Shown in pieces: positions 42,986 to 51,871 of a DNA stretch of 64,000 nt; positions within the stretch are counted from its first letter, which is position 1; each line of letters begins with the position of its first letter. Position numbers and translations under genes: made by a program. This stretch comes from Ornithinibacillus bavariensis (GTDB taxonomy: Bacteria > Bacillota > Bacilli > Bacillales > Amphibacillaceae). The DNA lies in NCBI RefSeq assembly GCF_050433565.1, contig NZ_JBNPWZ010000001.1, forward strand, positions 1 to 64,000. The letters run 5' to 3'. Under the pieces are notes generated by a model. It was given only the letters and a program-made list of their open reading frames with translations. It was not told the DNA's origin and searched no databases.

Positions 42986-43744
42986 CTAATTTTTCCTATT
43001 GCTCTTCCCGGAAGCAAACCATCCGATTATAGCAATTCCGAGTAACACAACCCAGAAGGTAACTGTCCAGCCGGTACTATGTGGAAATTCATGTGGTAAA
43101 ATTCCAACTTTGTCATGACTTAATGTAATGACAGCTAATTTTACCCCTACCCAAGCTACAATCAAATAAGCGGTAGTCTCGAGTCCAGGTCGCTTATCCA
43201 ATAATTGAACAAACCATCCTGCAGCAAACTTTATTAAGATTAATCCAGCAATACCAGCTAAGACAACGATAAAGAATTGTCCTGTATCCATACCACCGAA
43301 ATGACCAAAGCCAGTTTCTGGTAATACGATTGCAAGCGCTACAGCAGCTAAAATGGAGTCAATTGCAAAGGCAAGGTCAGCCAATCCAATTTTCGCAACC
43401 GTTGGCCAGAATCCCTTCCCTGCTGATTCCTCTTCCTTTTCACCTTTGTCTCCTTTAGAAGAACCAAGGTCTTGAATTACGTGCTTTAATCCTAAATAAA
43501 TTAAATAGGCGGCACCGATTGCTTGAACCTGCCATACATTAGCAATAAATGAGATAGCAAATAATGCAGCAAAGCGGAAAAAGAAGGCCATCAGGATACC
43601 ATAATTGATTGCTTTCTTTTTCTGATGATCTGGCAGATGTTTTGCAATTACTGCCAAAACTAATGCGTTGTCAGCAGACAAAATTCCCTCCAGCCCAATC
43701 AAAATTAATAGAGTCCAGGCATATTCTAGCCATATTGATTCCAT
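42986..43744 (-). CDS. TerC-family membrane protein (YkoY/YceF-like, manganese export)
   Basis: This 252-residue protein has seven predicted membrane segments. It carries the conserved acidic residues of TerC: GLEGILSADNALVLAVIA in segment one and IGLADLAFAIDSILAAVALA in the middle. In Bacillus the TerC proteins act with manganese efflux and load Mn into exported enzymes. A yybP-ykoY riboswitch directly upstream supports the manganese link. GAAGGGAG lies about nine bases before the ATG. Confidence 0.9.
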   Translation of the reverse strand: MESIWLEYAWTLLILIGLEGILSADNALVLAVIAKHLPDHQKKKAINYGILMAFFFRFAALFAISFIANVWQVQAIGAAYLIYLGLKHVIQDLGSSKGDKGEKEEESAGKGFWPTVAKIGLADLAFAIDSILAAVALAIVLPETGFGHFGGMDTGQFFIVVLAGIAGLILIKFAAGWFVQLLDKRPGLETTAYLIVAWVGVKLAVITLSHDKVGILPHEFPHSTGWTVTFWVVLLGIAIIGWFASGKSNRKN

Positions 43745-43764
43745 TTAGTTTTCTCCCTTCCAAC

Positions 43765-43945
43765 ATAAAAAAATAGAGGCTTATACCATGTACGATGGTA
43801 AAGGCCCCTAAAAAAGTAAAGACCTTTACCAATATTGGCAAAGGTCTTGCTAACAACACCGATGGGTTGCCAGTAATGCCGAGAGTAATGAATACTCTGA
43901 ATTGACGACATAACTGTTAAAGCTACTCCCCTTTGAAATTATAAG
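43765..43945 (-). ncRNA. Manganese riboswitch (yybP-ykoY type) upstream of terC
   Basis: Read on the minus strand, the leader begins AAAGGGGAGTAGC (forward 43922-43936) and contains GTCGTCA, CTCTCGGCATTACTGGCAACC, and the second loop side CCTTTGCC with GGTAAAGG. It ends in a terminator hairpin GGGGC..TTTACCAT / ATGGTATAAGCCTC (forward 43776-43808) with a T-run at 43767-43773. Such elements turn the gene on when Mn2+ is high. The remainder of the 315-base gap to the next gene is AT-rich with nothing recognised. Confidence 0.88.
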
Positions 43946-44059
43946 TATATTTAATCATTAATTCTATTTTATGTCAATAATTTATTACACTATAATTGGA
44001 GAGAGCCCTTACCTAAATTTATTTTGATATAATGACACAGTTTTATTCCTGAAGGGTAA

Positions 44060-45313
44060 CTACAACTCGTTCTTATCAATTAAATCGCCTGTTGCGGCAT
44101 TTACCACATAGTTACATGAAACTCGGCCACATAATTGATAACTTTCCGATTTAGCATTTTTAACATAAACAGGAATGACTTCAATCGTTCCTACTATTTT
44201 TGAAAATGCCTCCTCTTTTGTGACAGAGACTTGGTCTGCTTCCTTATAATCGTTAAACATGTCGAGAAGGAATTGACTATCCCAATAATTAACAGTTGTA
44301 AAATCCTCGCGATTTATAATTACCTTTAATTTCCGTTTAAATGCTTTAAATGTCTCTCCTTCAAACTCAACAAAAATATAATTCTTTTCAGGGTACATTC
44401 CAGTGGCTGTCCATTTTCCAGAGTCATTTGGATAGAATTGACTCAGGAAATCCTTCGTTTCTTCTAATGCTAGAGTAAGTTCGTTTTGTGAAATGGGCTG
44501 TACGGTTACCTTATGCATGGCATCCTCGTAGGATATCTCTGTAGATAGCTCTAAGTCCTTCAGTGAGAACTCTTTGGTGCTAGTATTATCCCATTTGATC
44601 ACACGATTTAACTGATGGTATGTATCCAAAGTAAGAATGGATTCAGGAAGGATAATCTCCGATTGATCATTACGTATATAGAATTCATTTACCTGCCAGA
44701 TCGGTAGCCATTTTTCCTCTTCCTCTATCGGAGCTTCTAAGAATGAAAAATGGTTTTGAATTTCCTCCGTTATATCATCCCTAGTTAAGGAAAAGGGCTC
44801 CCATTCCACCTCATCCTCTGTTGGGAATAAGCCATCGATAGAAAACATTGTTAGTTGGTTCGTATCATTAAAGCGAACCTCTATCTCACCTGTTGGTGCA
44901 ACTTCCATATTATCGACAGTCGCTTGAAAACGATATTCTCTATCTCCTTCATATACTAGCTTAAACTGTCTACCGAACATCATATCTGTTACTTCTTCTA
45001 TCCATTCTATTACATTCTCTATTTCAGGGGTTGGGAGACTGTGCTCATTTGCAAAAGAAACCCCATTTACAAAAATAATTCTTCTCAATTTATTGGTATG
45101 GAAATCAATATCTAAAGAAGCCGTACCAGTTGGATTAAAATCCTCATGTTCTTCAGAAGCTTCCTCCGTAGGGAACAATTCTAAAGAAAGAATATAACTT
45201 GTACGATTATTTAAATTTGTTTCTGAAAATATATGACTACGTTCTAAAACATAATGATCTAGGCCTAATATTTCTTGCCATGCCTTAGCTCTGGAAAGAA
45301 TGTCTTCGTTCAT
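44060..45313 (-). CDS. Protein of unknown function, possible YcdB/PepSY-like repeats
   Basis: This 417-residue acidic protein has no signal peptide or membrane segment. It seems to hold two or more repeats in which an EEAFSKIVGTIEVIPVYV-like helix-strand unit is followed by a GDLID/NELTL turn. The C-terminal SYQLCGRVSCNYVVNAATGD resembles the YcdB/PepSY-like families of Bacillus, though I am not sure. The ATG at 45313 has AAGGAAGG seven to eight bases upstream and replaces the longer frame to 45346. Role unknown. Confidence 0.6.
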   Translation of the reverse strand: MNEDILSRAKAWQEILGLDHYVLERSHIFSETNLNNRTSYILSLELFPTEEASEEHEDFNPTGTASLDIDFHTNKLRRIIFVNGVSFANEHSLPTPEIENVIEWIEEVTDMMFGRQFKLVYEGDREYRFQATVDNMEVAPTGEIEVRFNDTNQLTMFSIDGLFPTEDEVEWEPFSLTRDDITEEIQNHFSFLEAPIEEEEKWLPIWQVNEFYIRNDQSEIILPESILTLDTYHQLNRVIKWDNTSTKEFSLKDLELSTEISYEDAMHKVTVQPISQNELTLALEETKDFLSQFYPNDSGKWTATGMYPEKNYIFVEFEGETFKAFKRKLKVIINREDFTTVNYWDSQFLLDMFNDYKEADQVSVTKEEAFSKIVGTIEVIPVYVKNAKSESYQLCGRVSCNYVVNAATGDLIDKNEL

Positions 45314-45436
45314 TAAATTACCTTCCTTTGTCTTATTTCCTACCATTATAACAAAGCTTACGAGATTAAATAAAATAATACTTTACCTTCCCCTTAGAGT
45401 AATGTTTATAGTAAATACGAGGGAGGGAATAGCAAT

Positions 45437-46468
45437 ATGAAAATTAAAGAAGCGGCAATTTTTTTAAATACGACCCCAAAGACACTACGTTTTTATGAGG
45501 TGAAAGGGCTGATTTACCCAAGAAAGGATACCAGTAATCAATATCGGTATTATTCCCATGAGGATTTATATCGGATTAGTACAATCTTATCCTTACGTGA
45601 AATAGGTATGTCAATTCCTGCGATTAAGTCATTACTTGATAATCCTACATTAAGTGATAAGCAATATTTGGATATCCAACGTTCCGCACTATTTGAACAG
45701 TGGATAGAGCTACGAGATATGATTGAAACGATAGAAAAGATGTTATTGCAGGACGATATGAAGGACATCGAACCAATCCGTCAATTAACGAACCATCTAA
45801 AAAAGCTGAAAGAAATTCGCCGTTCCTGGACGGATCGTTGGAATTTTGATAACCAGGCAGCCAATTATGATAATAATATTAAAAAAGATGGTCATGTTTT
45901 TAATATCCATGATGGTTATGATCAAGCTCTAGCAAAAGTGGTGGACATGGTGCAAATATCAAGTGGCAAGACAGTGATTGATATTGGAATTGGGACAGGT
46001 AATTTAGGCTCACGATTTTTATCAGTCGGTGCTAGGGTCATTGGTGTTGACCAATCAACACTGATGCTTCAAAAATGTAAAGAGAAATATCCACAGATTG
46101 AAACAAGGAAAGGACATTTTCTCGCGTTACCTTTATTAGATCAATCGGCTGATGCGATTGTGTCAAGCTATGCTTTACATCACTTAACAGACGAAGATAA
46201 GCTATTTGCATTAGAAGAAATGCTTCGAGTGATAAAACCAGGAGGACAAATTTGTATTGCAGATTTAATGTTTCATGATAACAATCACCGTAAGAAGGTG
46301 ATTAGTTCTTATTTGCGGAATGGAAATAAGCTAGCGGTCGAGTCGATAGAGGATGAGTACTTTGCGGATAAATCACGATTGCTAGCTTGGTTGACGGAAA
46401 GAGGGTTGTTTGTTAAAGCTATGCAATTTAATGATATTCTCGGATTAATCTATATAAAAGTTAATTGA
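45437..46468 (+). CDS. MerR regulator fused to a SAM-dependent methyltransferase
   Basis: This 343-residue protein has two parts. Residues 1-125 are a MerR domain (KIKEAAIFLNTTPKTLRFYEVKG, NQYRYYSHEDL) with a long coiled-coil helix. Residues 135-343 are a class I methyltransferase: FDNQAANYDN, the SAM motif VIDIGIGTGNLGSRF, GVDQSTLMLQ and the post-motif ALHHLTDEDKLFALEEMLRVIKPGG. The methyltransferase thus occupies the usual effector position. GAGGGAGGGAATAGCAAT precedes the ATG. A terminator (GGCTGTCT/AGACAGCC, about 46478-46517) follows. Confidence 0.85.
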   Translation: MKIKEAAIFLNTTPKTLRFYEVKGLIYPRKDTSNQYRYYSHEDLYRISTILSLREIGMSIPAIKSLLDNPTLSDKQYLDIQRSALFEQWIELRDMIETIEKMLLQDDMKDIEPIRQLTNHLKKLKEIRRSWTDRWNFDNQAANYDNNIKKDGHVFNIHDGYDQALAKVVDMVQISSGKTVIDIGIGTGNLGSRFLSVGARVIGVDQSTLMLQKCKEKYPQIETRKGHFLALPLLDQSADAIVSSYALHHLTDEDKLFALEEMLRVIKPGGQICIADLMFHDNNHRKKVISSYLRNGNKLAVESIEDEYFADKSRLLAWLTERGLFVKAMQFNDILGLIYIKVN

Positions 46469-46477
46469 AATAGAGTA

Positions 46478-46518
46478 AGGCTGTCTAAGTATAATTGGAG
46501 ACACATAAGACAGCCCTA
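46478..46518. terminator. Terminator between MerR-methyltransferase and cwlD-like gene
   Basis: GGCTGTCTAAG / ATAAGACAGCC arms with TATTTCATTT after; the genes are convergent. Confidence 0.65.
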
Positions 46519-46520
46519 TT

Positions 46521-47180
46521 TCATTTACTACCCAAATACTTGACCAAAGCCTCCATAATAGCTTCAGCTACACTGTTTTGATAAGCATCTGTTTGTATAG
46601 TTGCAAGCTCCTTCTTATTGGTGATAAAACCTAATTCAATCAAAACTGCTGGCTGATGATTTTCTCTTAATACCGTATACCCATGCTGAATAACTCCACG
46701 GTTTCGTAAATGAATCTTTTCAGCAAGGGTCTTCTGAATCGTCTGTGCTAATCGTTCTCCATTTCTATAGTAATACGTATGGAACCCACCTACATAATCT
46801 TCATCATAAGCGTTAAAATGAATACTTATAAAAGCATCTGCATGATTTTGGTTACTAAGCTGTACACGCTGCTGAAGGGAGACAAAGGAATCATCCTCTC
46901 TTGTTAAAATGACTGTTGCACCTGCCTGCTTTAATTGTTCAGCAATTCGTAAGCTAACAACTAAAATCATGTCTTTCTCTAATATATTCTGCTGACCTAA
47001 AGCTCCAGGATCCTTCCCGCCGTGTCCAGGGTCAATTACAATGGTATATCCTGATAAAAGCCCTTTAGGCAGAAATACTTCAGATTTATTATCCTTGTTC
47101 CTTTCTGCAAGTGTAGAAAGAGGGAATAGGGCAATGTTAAAAAGGATAACCAATAAAAGAAAGATACAGCTGTATTTCAT
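46521..47180 (-). CDS. cwlD: N-acetylmuramoyl-L-alanine amidase, CwlD-like
   Basis: This 219-residue Amidase_3 protein has an N-terminal signal sequence (FLLLVILFNIALFPLSTLA). Zinc and catalytic residues appear in VIDPGHGGKDPGA, ILEKDMILV, FISIHFNAYDED and VLIELGFITN. CwlD (237 residues in B. subtilis) removes the peptide from muramic acid during muramic-delta-lactam formation in the spore cortex, needed for germination. Length and single-domain build fit CwlD better than vegetative amidases. GGAAGGAG precedes the ATG. Confidence 0.82.
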   Translation of the reverse strand: MKYSCIFLLLVILFNIALFPLSTLAERNKDNKSEVFLPKGLLSGYTIVIDPGHGGKDPGALGQQNILEKDMILVVSLRIAEQLKQAGATVILTREDDSFVSLQQRVQLSNQNHADAFISIHFNAYDEDYVGGFHTYYYRNGERLAQTIQKTLAEKIHLRNRGVIQHGYTVLRENHQPAVLIELGFITNKKELATIQTDAYQNSVAEAIMEALVKYLGSK

Positions 47181-47359
47181 AAAAGAAACTCCTTCCTACG
47201 TTATCCTTAGATAGGATTATCCTAAACTACCTCATTTTAAACGAAAACTGCTCTACCTATTTTGCAGAAAAATATACTTAAACTGTAAAATAAAAGAAAT
47301 GGATGGTTCGAATAAATAGTTTACTGGAATGATTAATAATCCAAAGAGGAGTGATAGAT

Positions 47360-48136
47360 ATGGTAGAAAATAAAGTTGTATTTGTAACAGGGGCTGCGAG
47401 TGGTATTGGTTATGCAATTGGAAAGGAATTTGCTAAGCAAGGTGCCAAGGTAGTGCTTACCGACATTAATGAGGGAAAACTAGAGGAAGCTGTAAATACA
47501 TTAAAAGATAATGGGCTAAAAGTGACTGGAATACGTTGTGACGTAACAAGTGAAGAGGAAATAATACATGCTTTTGAGAAAACAAGAGAATTATTTGGAC
47601 GTTTGGACGTATTGATTAATAATGCTGGGATGCAGCATGTTGCTAGGCTTGAGGACTTTTCTACAGAAGTCTTTGAGCGTATGGTACATTTAATGTTAGT
47701 TGCCCCATTTGTCGCCATTAAGCATGTTATCCCTATCATGAAGAAGCAAGGAAGTGGCCGTATTCTAAATATGGCATCAATTAATGGTTTAATTGGGTTT
47801 TCTGGAAAGGCTGCTTATAATAGTGCCAAGCATGGGCTGATAGGATTAACAAAGGTAGCTGCTCTGGAAACAGCAGAAGCTTGTATTACAGTCAATGCTA
47901 TCTGTCCTGGTTATGTAGATACACCACTTGTACAAAATCAATTACAAGATCTTGCCAAAACAAGAAATGTAGCGTTAGAACAAGTGCTAGAGGAGGTTAT
48001 TTATCCATTAGTTCCACAAAAAAGGTTACTGGATGTACAAGAAATTGCTGATTATGCTATCTTTTTAGCCAGTGAAAAAGCCAGAGGTATTACTGGTCAA
48101 GCAGTAGTACTGGATGGAGGATATACAGCTCAATAG
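47360..48136 (+). CDS. 3-hydroxybutyrate dehydrogenase (SDR family)
   Basis: This 258-residue short-chain dehydrogenase has VFVTGAASGIGYAIGKEFAK at the N-terminus, NNAGMQHVARLEDF, the catalytic SINGL...YNSAKHGLIGLTK and the substrate region ICPGYVDTPLVQNQL. The close of the protein (EVIYPLVPQKRLLDVQEIADYAIFLAS) is characteristic of D-3-hydroxybutyrate dehydrogenases, which feed ketone bodies or stored polyhydroxybutyrate into acetoacetate. GAGGAG lies nine bases before the ATG at 47360; the GTG at 47351 touches that site. Confidence 0.87.
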   Translation: MVENKVVFVTGAASGIGYAIGKEFAKQGAKVVLTDINEGKLEEAVNTLKDNGLKVTGIRCDVTSEEEIIHAFEKTRELFGRLDVLINNAGMQHVARLEDFSTEVFERMVHLMLVAPFVAIKHVIPIMKKQGSGRILNMASINGLIGFSGKAAYNSAKHGLIGLTKVAALETAEACITVNAICPGYVDTPLVQNQLQDLAKTRNVALEQVLEEVIYPLVPQKRLLDVQEIADYAIFLASEKARGITGQAVVLDGGYTAQ

Positions 48137-48221
48137 TGAAGTATTCGAAACTTTCACTCGGTTAATAGAAGAAAAAATGGTAAAATAAGAACTATATAAT
48201 TTTATTGATGGGAGGATATTC

Positions 48222-49136
48222 ATGAACGAACATTTTACAAGACCAATGCGATTTGGGGAGGTATTAGATCAAACCTTTCGCTTGAGTAAAAATAATTTTT
48301 CTACTTTTTTATTGATAATGTTAATCTTAATAGGTCCTACGATATTATTGGAAGCACTTATTTTGTTACTAACAGGGACTGGTTTTTTCCGTGATATGGC
48401 TAGTGGAGGCTCGTTCTTGGAACAGTATTACAATACGATACTTGATGTAGCGTATGAGCCAACAACAATAGGCGAGGATATAGGTTCCATCATAATGGGG
48501 CTAGCATCTATTGTGCTCTATCCAATGGCACAGGCAGCGATTATTTTAGTGATTGATGCTATAAGAAGACAGGAAGAATTTGCTGTGGGTTCGGCTATTA
48601 AACGAGCATTTTCAAGATTTTGGCCAATACTTGGTAGTTCCTTACTAATGGGCGTTATTGTTATTGGAATGTTTTTTGTTGCAATCATTGTAATTTCCAT
48701 CTTTACAGCAATCGGAATAGTTTTTAACCCTATTACTGGAATTGCAATGGGTGTAGTTTTATTTTTAGCAATTGGTGGAGTGATAGCATATTTCTTAACC
48801 CGTTGGGGGCTATATCTTCCTGCCGTTGTATTCGAACATTGCGCTCCAGGGCTTGGCAGAAGCTGGAGCTTAACGAGAAGAAATTTCTGGAGAACATTTG
48901 GTTTATTTGTAGTACTAGGCTTAATAATAGTCGTTATTAGTTCTGTATTTGAATTGTTGTTCTTCTCATTTCTTGGCACAAGTGTTGTCTACAATATTCT
49001 TTTGAGTATAGTAAATCTTATTACCACAATGTTTTTTGCAGTTGGTTATGCCATTATTTATTTTGATCTCAAGCTCCGAAATGATGGAGACGATTTAATA
49101 GACATGATGGAAAACTATGAAAATCCTAAAAACTAA
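48222..49136 (+). CDS. Multi-pass membrane protein at head of the MoxR/DUF58 operon
   Basis: This 304-residue protein has about six membrane segments (FLLIMLILIGPTILLEALIL, IGMFFVAIIVISIFTAI and others) and RPMRFGEVLDQTFRLSKNNF at the start. The R(P/W)xxxGEVLDxTFxLxRxNF opening is typical of integral-membrane proteins related to the glycerophosphodiesterase membrane domain, usually found in this operon. Function unknown. GGGAGGATATTC precedes the ATG, and the next gene starts 23 bases after its stop. Confidence 0.72.
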   Translation: MNEHFTRPMRFGEVLDQTFRLSKNNFSTFLLIMLILIGPTILLEALILLLTGTGFFRDMASGGSFLEQYYNTILDVAYEPTTIGEDIGSIIMGLASIVLYPMAQAAIILVIDAIRRQEEFAVGSAIKRAFSRFWPILGSSLLMGVIVIGMFFVAIIVISIFTAIGIVFNPITGIAMGVVLFLAIGGVIAYFLTRWGLYLPAVVFEHCAPGLGRSWSLTRRNFWRTFGLFVVLGLIIVVISSVFELLFFSFLGTSVVYNILLSIVNLITTMFFAVGYAIIYFDLKLRNDGDDLIDMMENYENPKN

Positions 49137-49159
49137 GGGCCTCATGTAGGGTGATGTAA

Positions 49160-49807
49160 ATGATAGATTTAGACCAAGCAAATGATAAAATAGAAGAAAT
49201 TCTGCATCGCGATGAGTATCTCGTTTACTTAAAGGATAACCGTAGCTTTCTTCAGAAATGGTGGGATTCCATTAAGGAATGGTTTGGGAACCTGTTTCAG
49301 GAACTATTTAGTTCTATTAATCCAGCAAATGGGTTTGCTACGGGAATTGTTGTCATCCTGTTAGTTCTTGTCGTTATGCTAATACTTGTTGCTGGTTTCT
49401 TTACGATACGGAATTGGAGAAGGAAATCAAAACTTCAGAAGCATGCCCCGCTCTATCAGAAGCATGAAAAGGATTGGGGATATGAGGAACATATTGCTGA
49501 AGCTAATAAACGAGAAGTAGCTGGTGATTTACAACTAGCTACTCGTCATATGTTTCTAGCACTCTTACTCTATTTTCACAATAAGGGATTTGTAGAGGCA
49601 AGAATATGGAAAACAAATTGGGAGTACGGACAGGAATTAAGACGTACAGATAAAAACTTAGCAGAAAGCTTCCAGCAACTTGCTCGTATATTTGATGAAG
49701 TTGTCTATGGGGAACAGAAGGTAGAAAGAGATGCCTATATGTCCTACAAGGAGACTATTGGAAGCTTACTAGCCAAACAATTGAATGAAGAAATAGGGCA
49801 AGGTTAG
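49160..49807 (+). CDS. DUF4129 domain protein, one membrane segment
   Basis: This 215-residue protein has an N-terminal extracytoplasmic stretch (HRDEYLVYLKDNRSFLQKWWDSIKEWFGNLF), one membrane helix (FATGIVVILLVLVVMLILVAGFF, about residues 55-78) and a helical DUF4129 tail (ATRHMFLALLLYFHNKGFVEARIWKTNWEY). DUF4129 proteins accompany MoxR ATPases. It is the second gene of the operon, followed 13 bases later by the DUF4350 gene. Confidence 0.78.
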   Translation: MIDLDQANDKIEEILHRDEYLVYLKDNRSFLQKWWDSIKEWFGNLFQELFSSINPANGFATGIVVILLVLVVMLILVAGFFTIRNWRRKSKLQKHAPLYQKHEKDWGYEEHIAEANKREVAGDLQLATRHMFLALLLYFHNKGFVEARIWKTNWEYGQELRRTDKNLAESFQQLARIFDEVVYGEQKVERDAYMSYKETIGSLLAKQLNEEIGQG

Positions 49808-49820
49808 GAGGCGAGAGCAT

Positions 49821-50945
49821 TTGAATAAATCAGTTAAGCAAACATGGGCTTGGATTGTTACTCTCGTCATCATCTTTGGTACGGTTAGCTTATTTCTTGG
49901 TTCGAAAAAACCGGTGGAATACTCACCATACATATCTACCTCTCCTTCACCCACCGGGGTAAAGGCATTTTATACATATATGGAAGAGGAAGGAATCCCG
50001 ATTAAACGTCTCAAGGAAGCACCACTTTCCAATGATAATGAACAAGAAAAGCTTTTATTAATGATAGAGCCCACTTTATTATCCAATCAGGAAGCTAGGA
50101 AGGATTATGAAAGCTTCGTTAAAACCGGTAATGCGTTGGTTATATTCAAACGTAATTTAGAAGGAATGTTTGATATAAAGACTACTTTTGGTATGTCAGA
50201 CGAAGAGGCGGTCACCATTAAAGATCAAAATGGTGAAGAATATAAAGCGACCATGTTAACACAAACGCGAATTTTACCAGATGAATCGGATGAAGTTTTA
50301 TTAGAGGATGACTTTGGAGCTATTGCAATTAAGCGAAATATTGGCGAAGGAACGTTAATTGCCGTTAATTCACCGGATTGGCTAACCAATCAATTTATAC
50401 TAGAGAATGATAATCTAAATCTAGTATTTCAACTGTTGGAAGAACCTCAGTGGAATACAATTTTAGTTGATGAATATTCACATCAATCTACTAAAAAGCA
50501 AGCAATATTTGAGGTATACCCGATGTGGCTATTGGTCGGTTCGTTACAGCTCATTATAGTTACATTACTTTGGTTATTATATAAAGGAAAGAGGTTCGGG
50601 CCAATTTTGAGACCTCGGGAGGAAATGGTTCGATTTAGTGACGAGCATATAACGGCATTAGCTGCATGGTATCAAAAAGGTAAGCTATATCGCGATTCCT
50701 TACATTCCCAAGCAAGCTATTTAAGATCAATCTTCCAGGAGAAATGGGGGATTTCTTATCAAAAGGACTGGGAAGATATTCAAGAACAGTTGCTATTAAA
50801 AGTTTCTTCTATGAATAGAGAAGCGATTACTTCTTTTGTTAAAGAAATCGATACCGTGCTAAAAAAACCCGATATATCCAAACAAGAATACTTACTATGG
50901 TCGACACGAATTGATCAGTTACGGAAAGAGGTGGAGGAAGGATGA
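49821..50945 (+). CDS. DUF4350 domain membrane protein
   Basis: This 374-residue protein has an N-terminal membrane segment (TWAWIVTLVIIFGTVSLFLG), a DUF4350 domain (SPSPTGVKAFYTYMEEEGIPIKRL, LLMIEPTLLSNQEARKDYESFVKTGNALVIF), a second helix at about 235-255 (WLLVGSLQLIIVTLLWLL) and a cytoplasmic tail. Its start is TTG behind TAGGAGGCGAGAGCA. Its stop overlaps the moxR start (ATGA). Confidence 0.8.
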   Translation: MNKSVKQTWAWIVTLVIIFGTVSLFLGSKKPVEYSPYISTSPSPTGVKAFYTYMEEEGIPIKRLKEAPLSNDNEQEKLLLMIEPTLLSNQEARKDYESFVKTGNALVIFKRNLEGMFDIKTTFGMSDEEAVTIKDQNGEEYKATMLTQTRILPDESDEVLLEDDFGAIAIKRNIGEGTLIAVNSPDWLTNQFILENDNLNLVFQLLEEPQWNTILVDEYSHQSTKKQAIFEVYPMWLLVGSLQLIIVTLLWLLYKGKRFGPILRPREEMVRFSDEHITALAAWYQKGKLYRDSLHSQASYLRSIFQEKWGISYQKDWEDIQEQLLLKVSSMNREAITSFVKEIDTVLKKPDISKQEYLLWSTRIDQLRKEVEEG

Positions 50946-51871
50946 GAGCAGAATTAACATCCTTAATAGAAAGCTATGAAAAACGTATTTTAGGTCAATC
51001 TATGAACCTAAAACTATTATTGTCTGCAATACTAGTTGGTGGCCATGTATTGCTGGAAGGTGTTCCTGGTACAGGGAAAACACAAATGGTAAAAACGTTA
51101 GCCAGTCTTTTAGGCGGTGCTTTTAATCGGATTCAGTTTACACCAGATTTACTTCCAAGTGATATTACAGGTAGTACTATTTACAATATGAAGGACGGCT
51201 CCTTCCAAACACTAAAGGGGCCAATTTTTACGAATGTGCTATTAGCTGACGAAATCAATCGTACACCTGCAAAGACACAGGCGGCTCTCCTTGAGGCTAT
51301 GGAAGAACAGCAAGTTACGATTCAAGGTGAAACATATCGACTTCCCGAAGTGTTTTTTGTTGTAGCAACACAGAATCCAATTGAATTTGAAGGCACATAT
51401 CCACTTCCAGAGGCACAACAGGACCGTTTTCTCTTTAAATTGCAAATCGGCTTTCCAACTTTAGAGGAAGAAACGAATGTGTTACGAAATGTACTAGAAA
51501 ACAAAACATTTATGGATGAAGTCCAATCCGTTTTAGATATGGACACCTTCCTAGCAATTCGTACTGAAATAGATGCAGTTACCTTAAGTGAAGAGGTTTT
51601 AGACTATATTATGCAAATCATTCACCGAACTAGGAATACGGAAACCATCCGTTTTGGTGCAAGTACGAGAGCTGCTATTGCACTTGGAAAGGCAGCGCGT
51701 TCATGGGCATATTTAGATGACCGTGATTATGTTACACCAGATGATGTGAAAATGGTTGCTAAGCCATCATTACGTCATCGCATTCATGTATCTCCTCATA
51801 TGGAATTGGAGGGAGTGAACATTGACCAAGTTATTGAAGAGCTTGTCGGCTCGGTTCCTGTTCCTAGATAG
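50942..51871 (+). CDS. MoxR-type AAA+ ATPase
   Basis: This 309-residue AAA+ ATPase has Walker A GVPGTGKTQMV (about 40-50), Walker B VLLADEINRTPAKTQAALLEAMEE, sensor ATQNPIEFEGTYPLPEAQQDRF and a C-terminal AAA lid. MoxR proteins act as chaperone-like factors that mature or activate protein complexes, usually together with a vWA/DUF58 partner. It is coupled by overlap to the genes on both sides. Confidence 0.92.
   Translation: MRAELTSLIESYEKRILGQSMNLKLLLSAILVGGHVLLEGVPGTGKTQMVKTLASLLGGAFNRIQFTPDLLPSDITGSTIYNMKDGSFQTLKGPIFTNVLLADEINRTPAKTQAALLEAMEEQQVTIQGETYRLPEVFFVVATQNPIEFEGTYPLPEAQQDRFLFKLQIGFPTLEEETNVLRNVLENKTFMDEVQSVLDMDTFLAIRTEIDAVTLSEEVLDYIMQIIHRTRNTETIRFGASTRAAIALGKAARSWAYLDDRDYVTPDDVKMVAKPSLRHRIHVSPHMELEGVNIDQVIEELVGSVPVPR

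Noticed and set aside
43671..43911. Two overlapping ORFs of about 60 residues upstream of terC
   Set aside because: They run through the manganese riboswitch and its terminator and have no ribosome sites; they are shadows of the structured leader.
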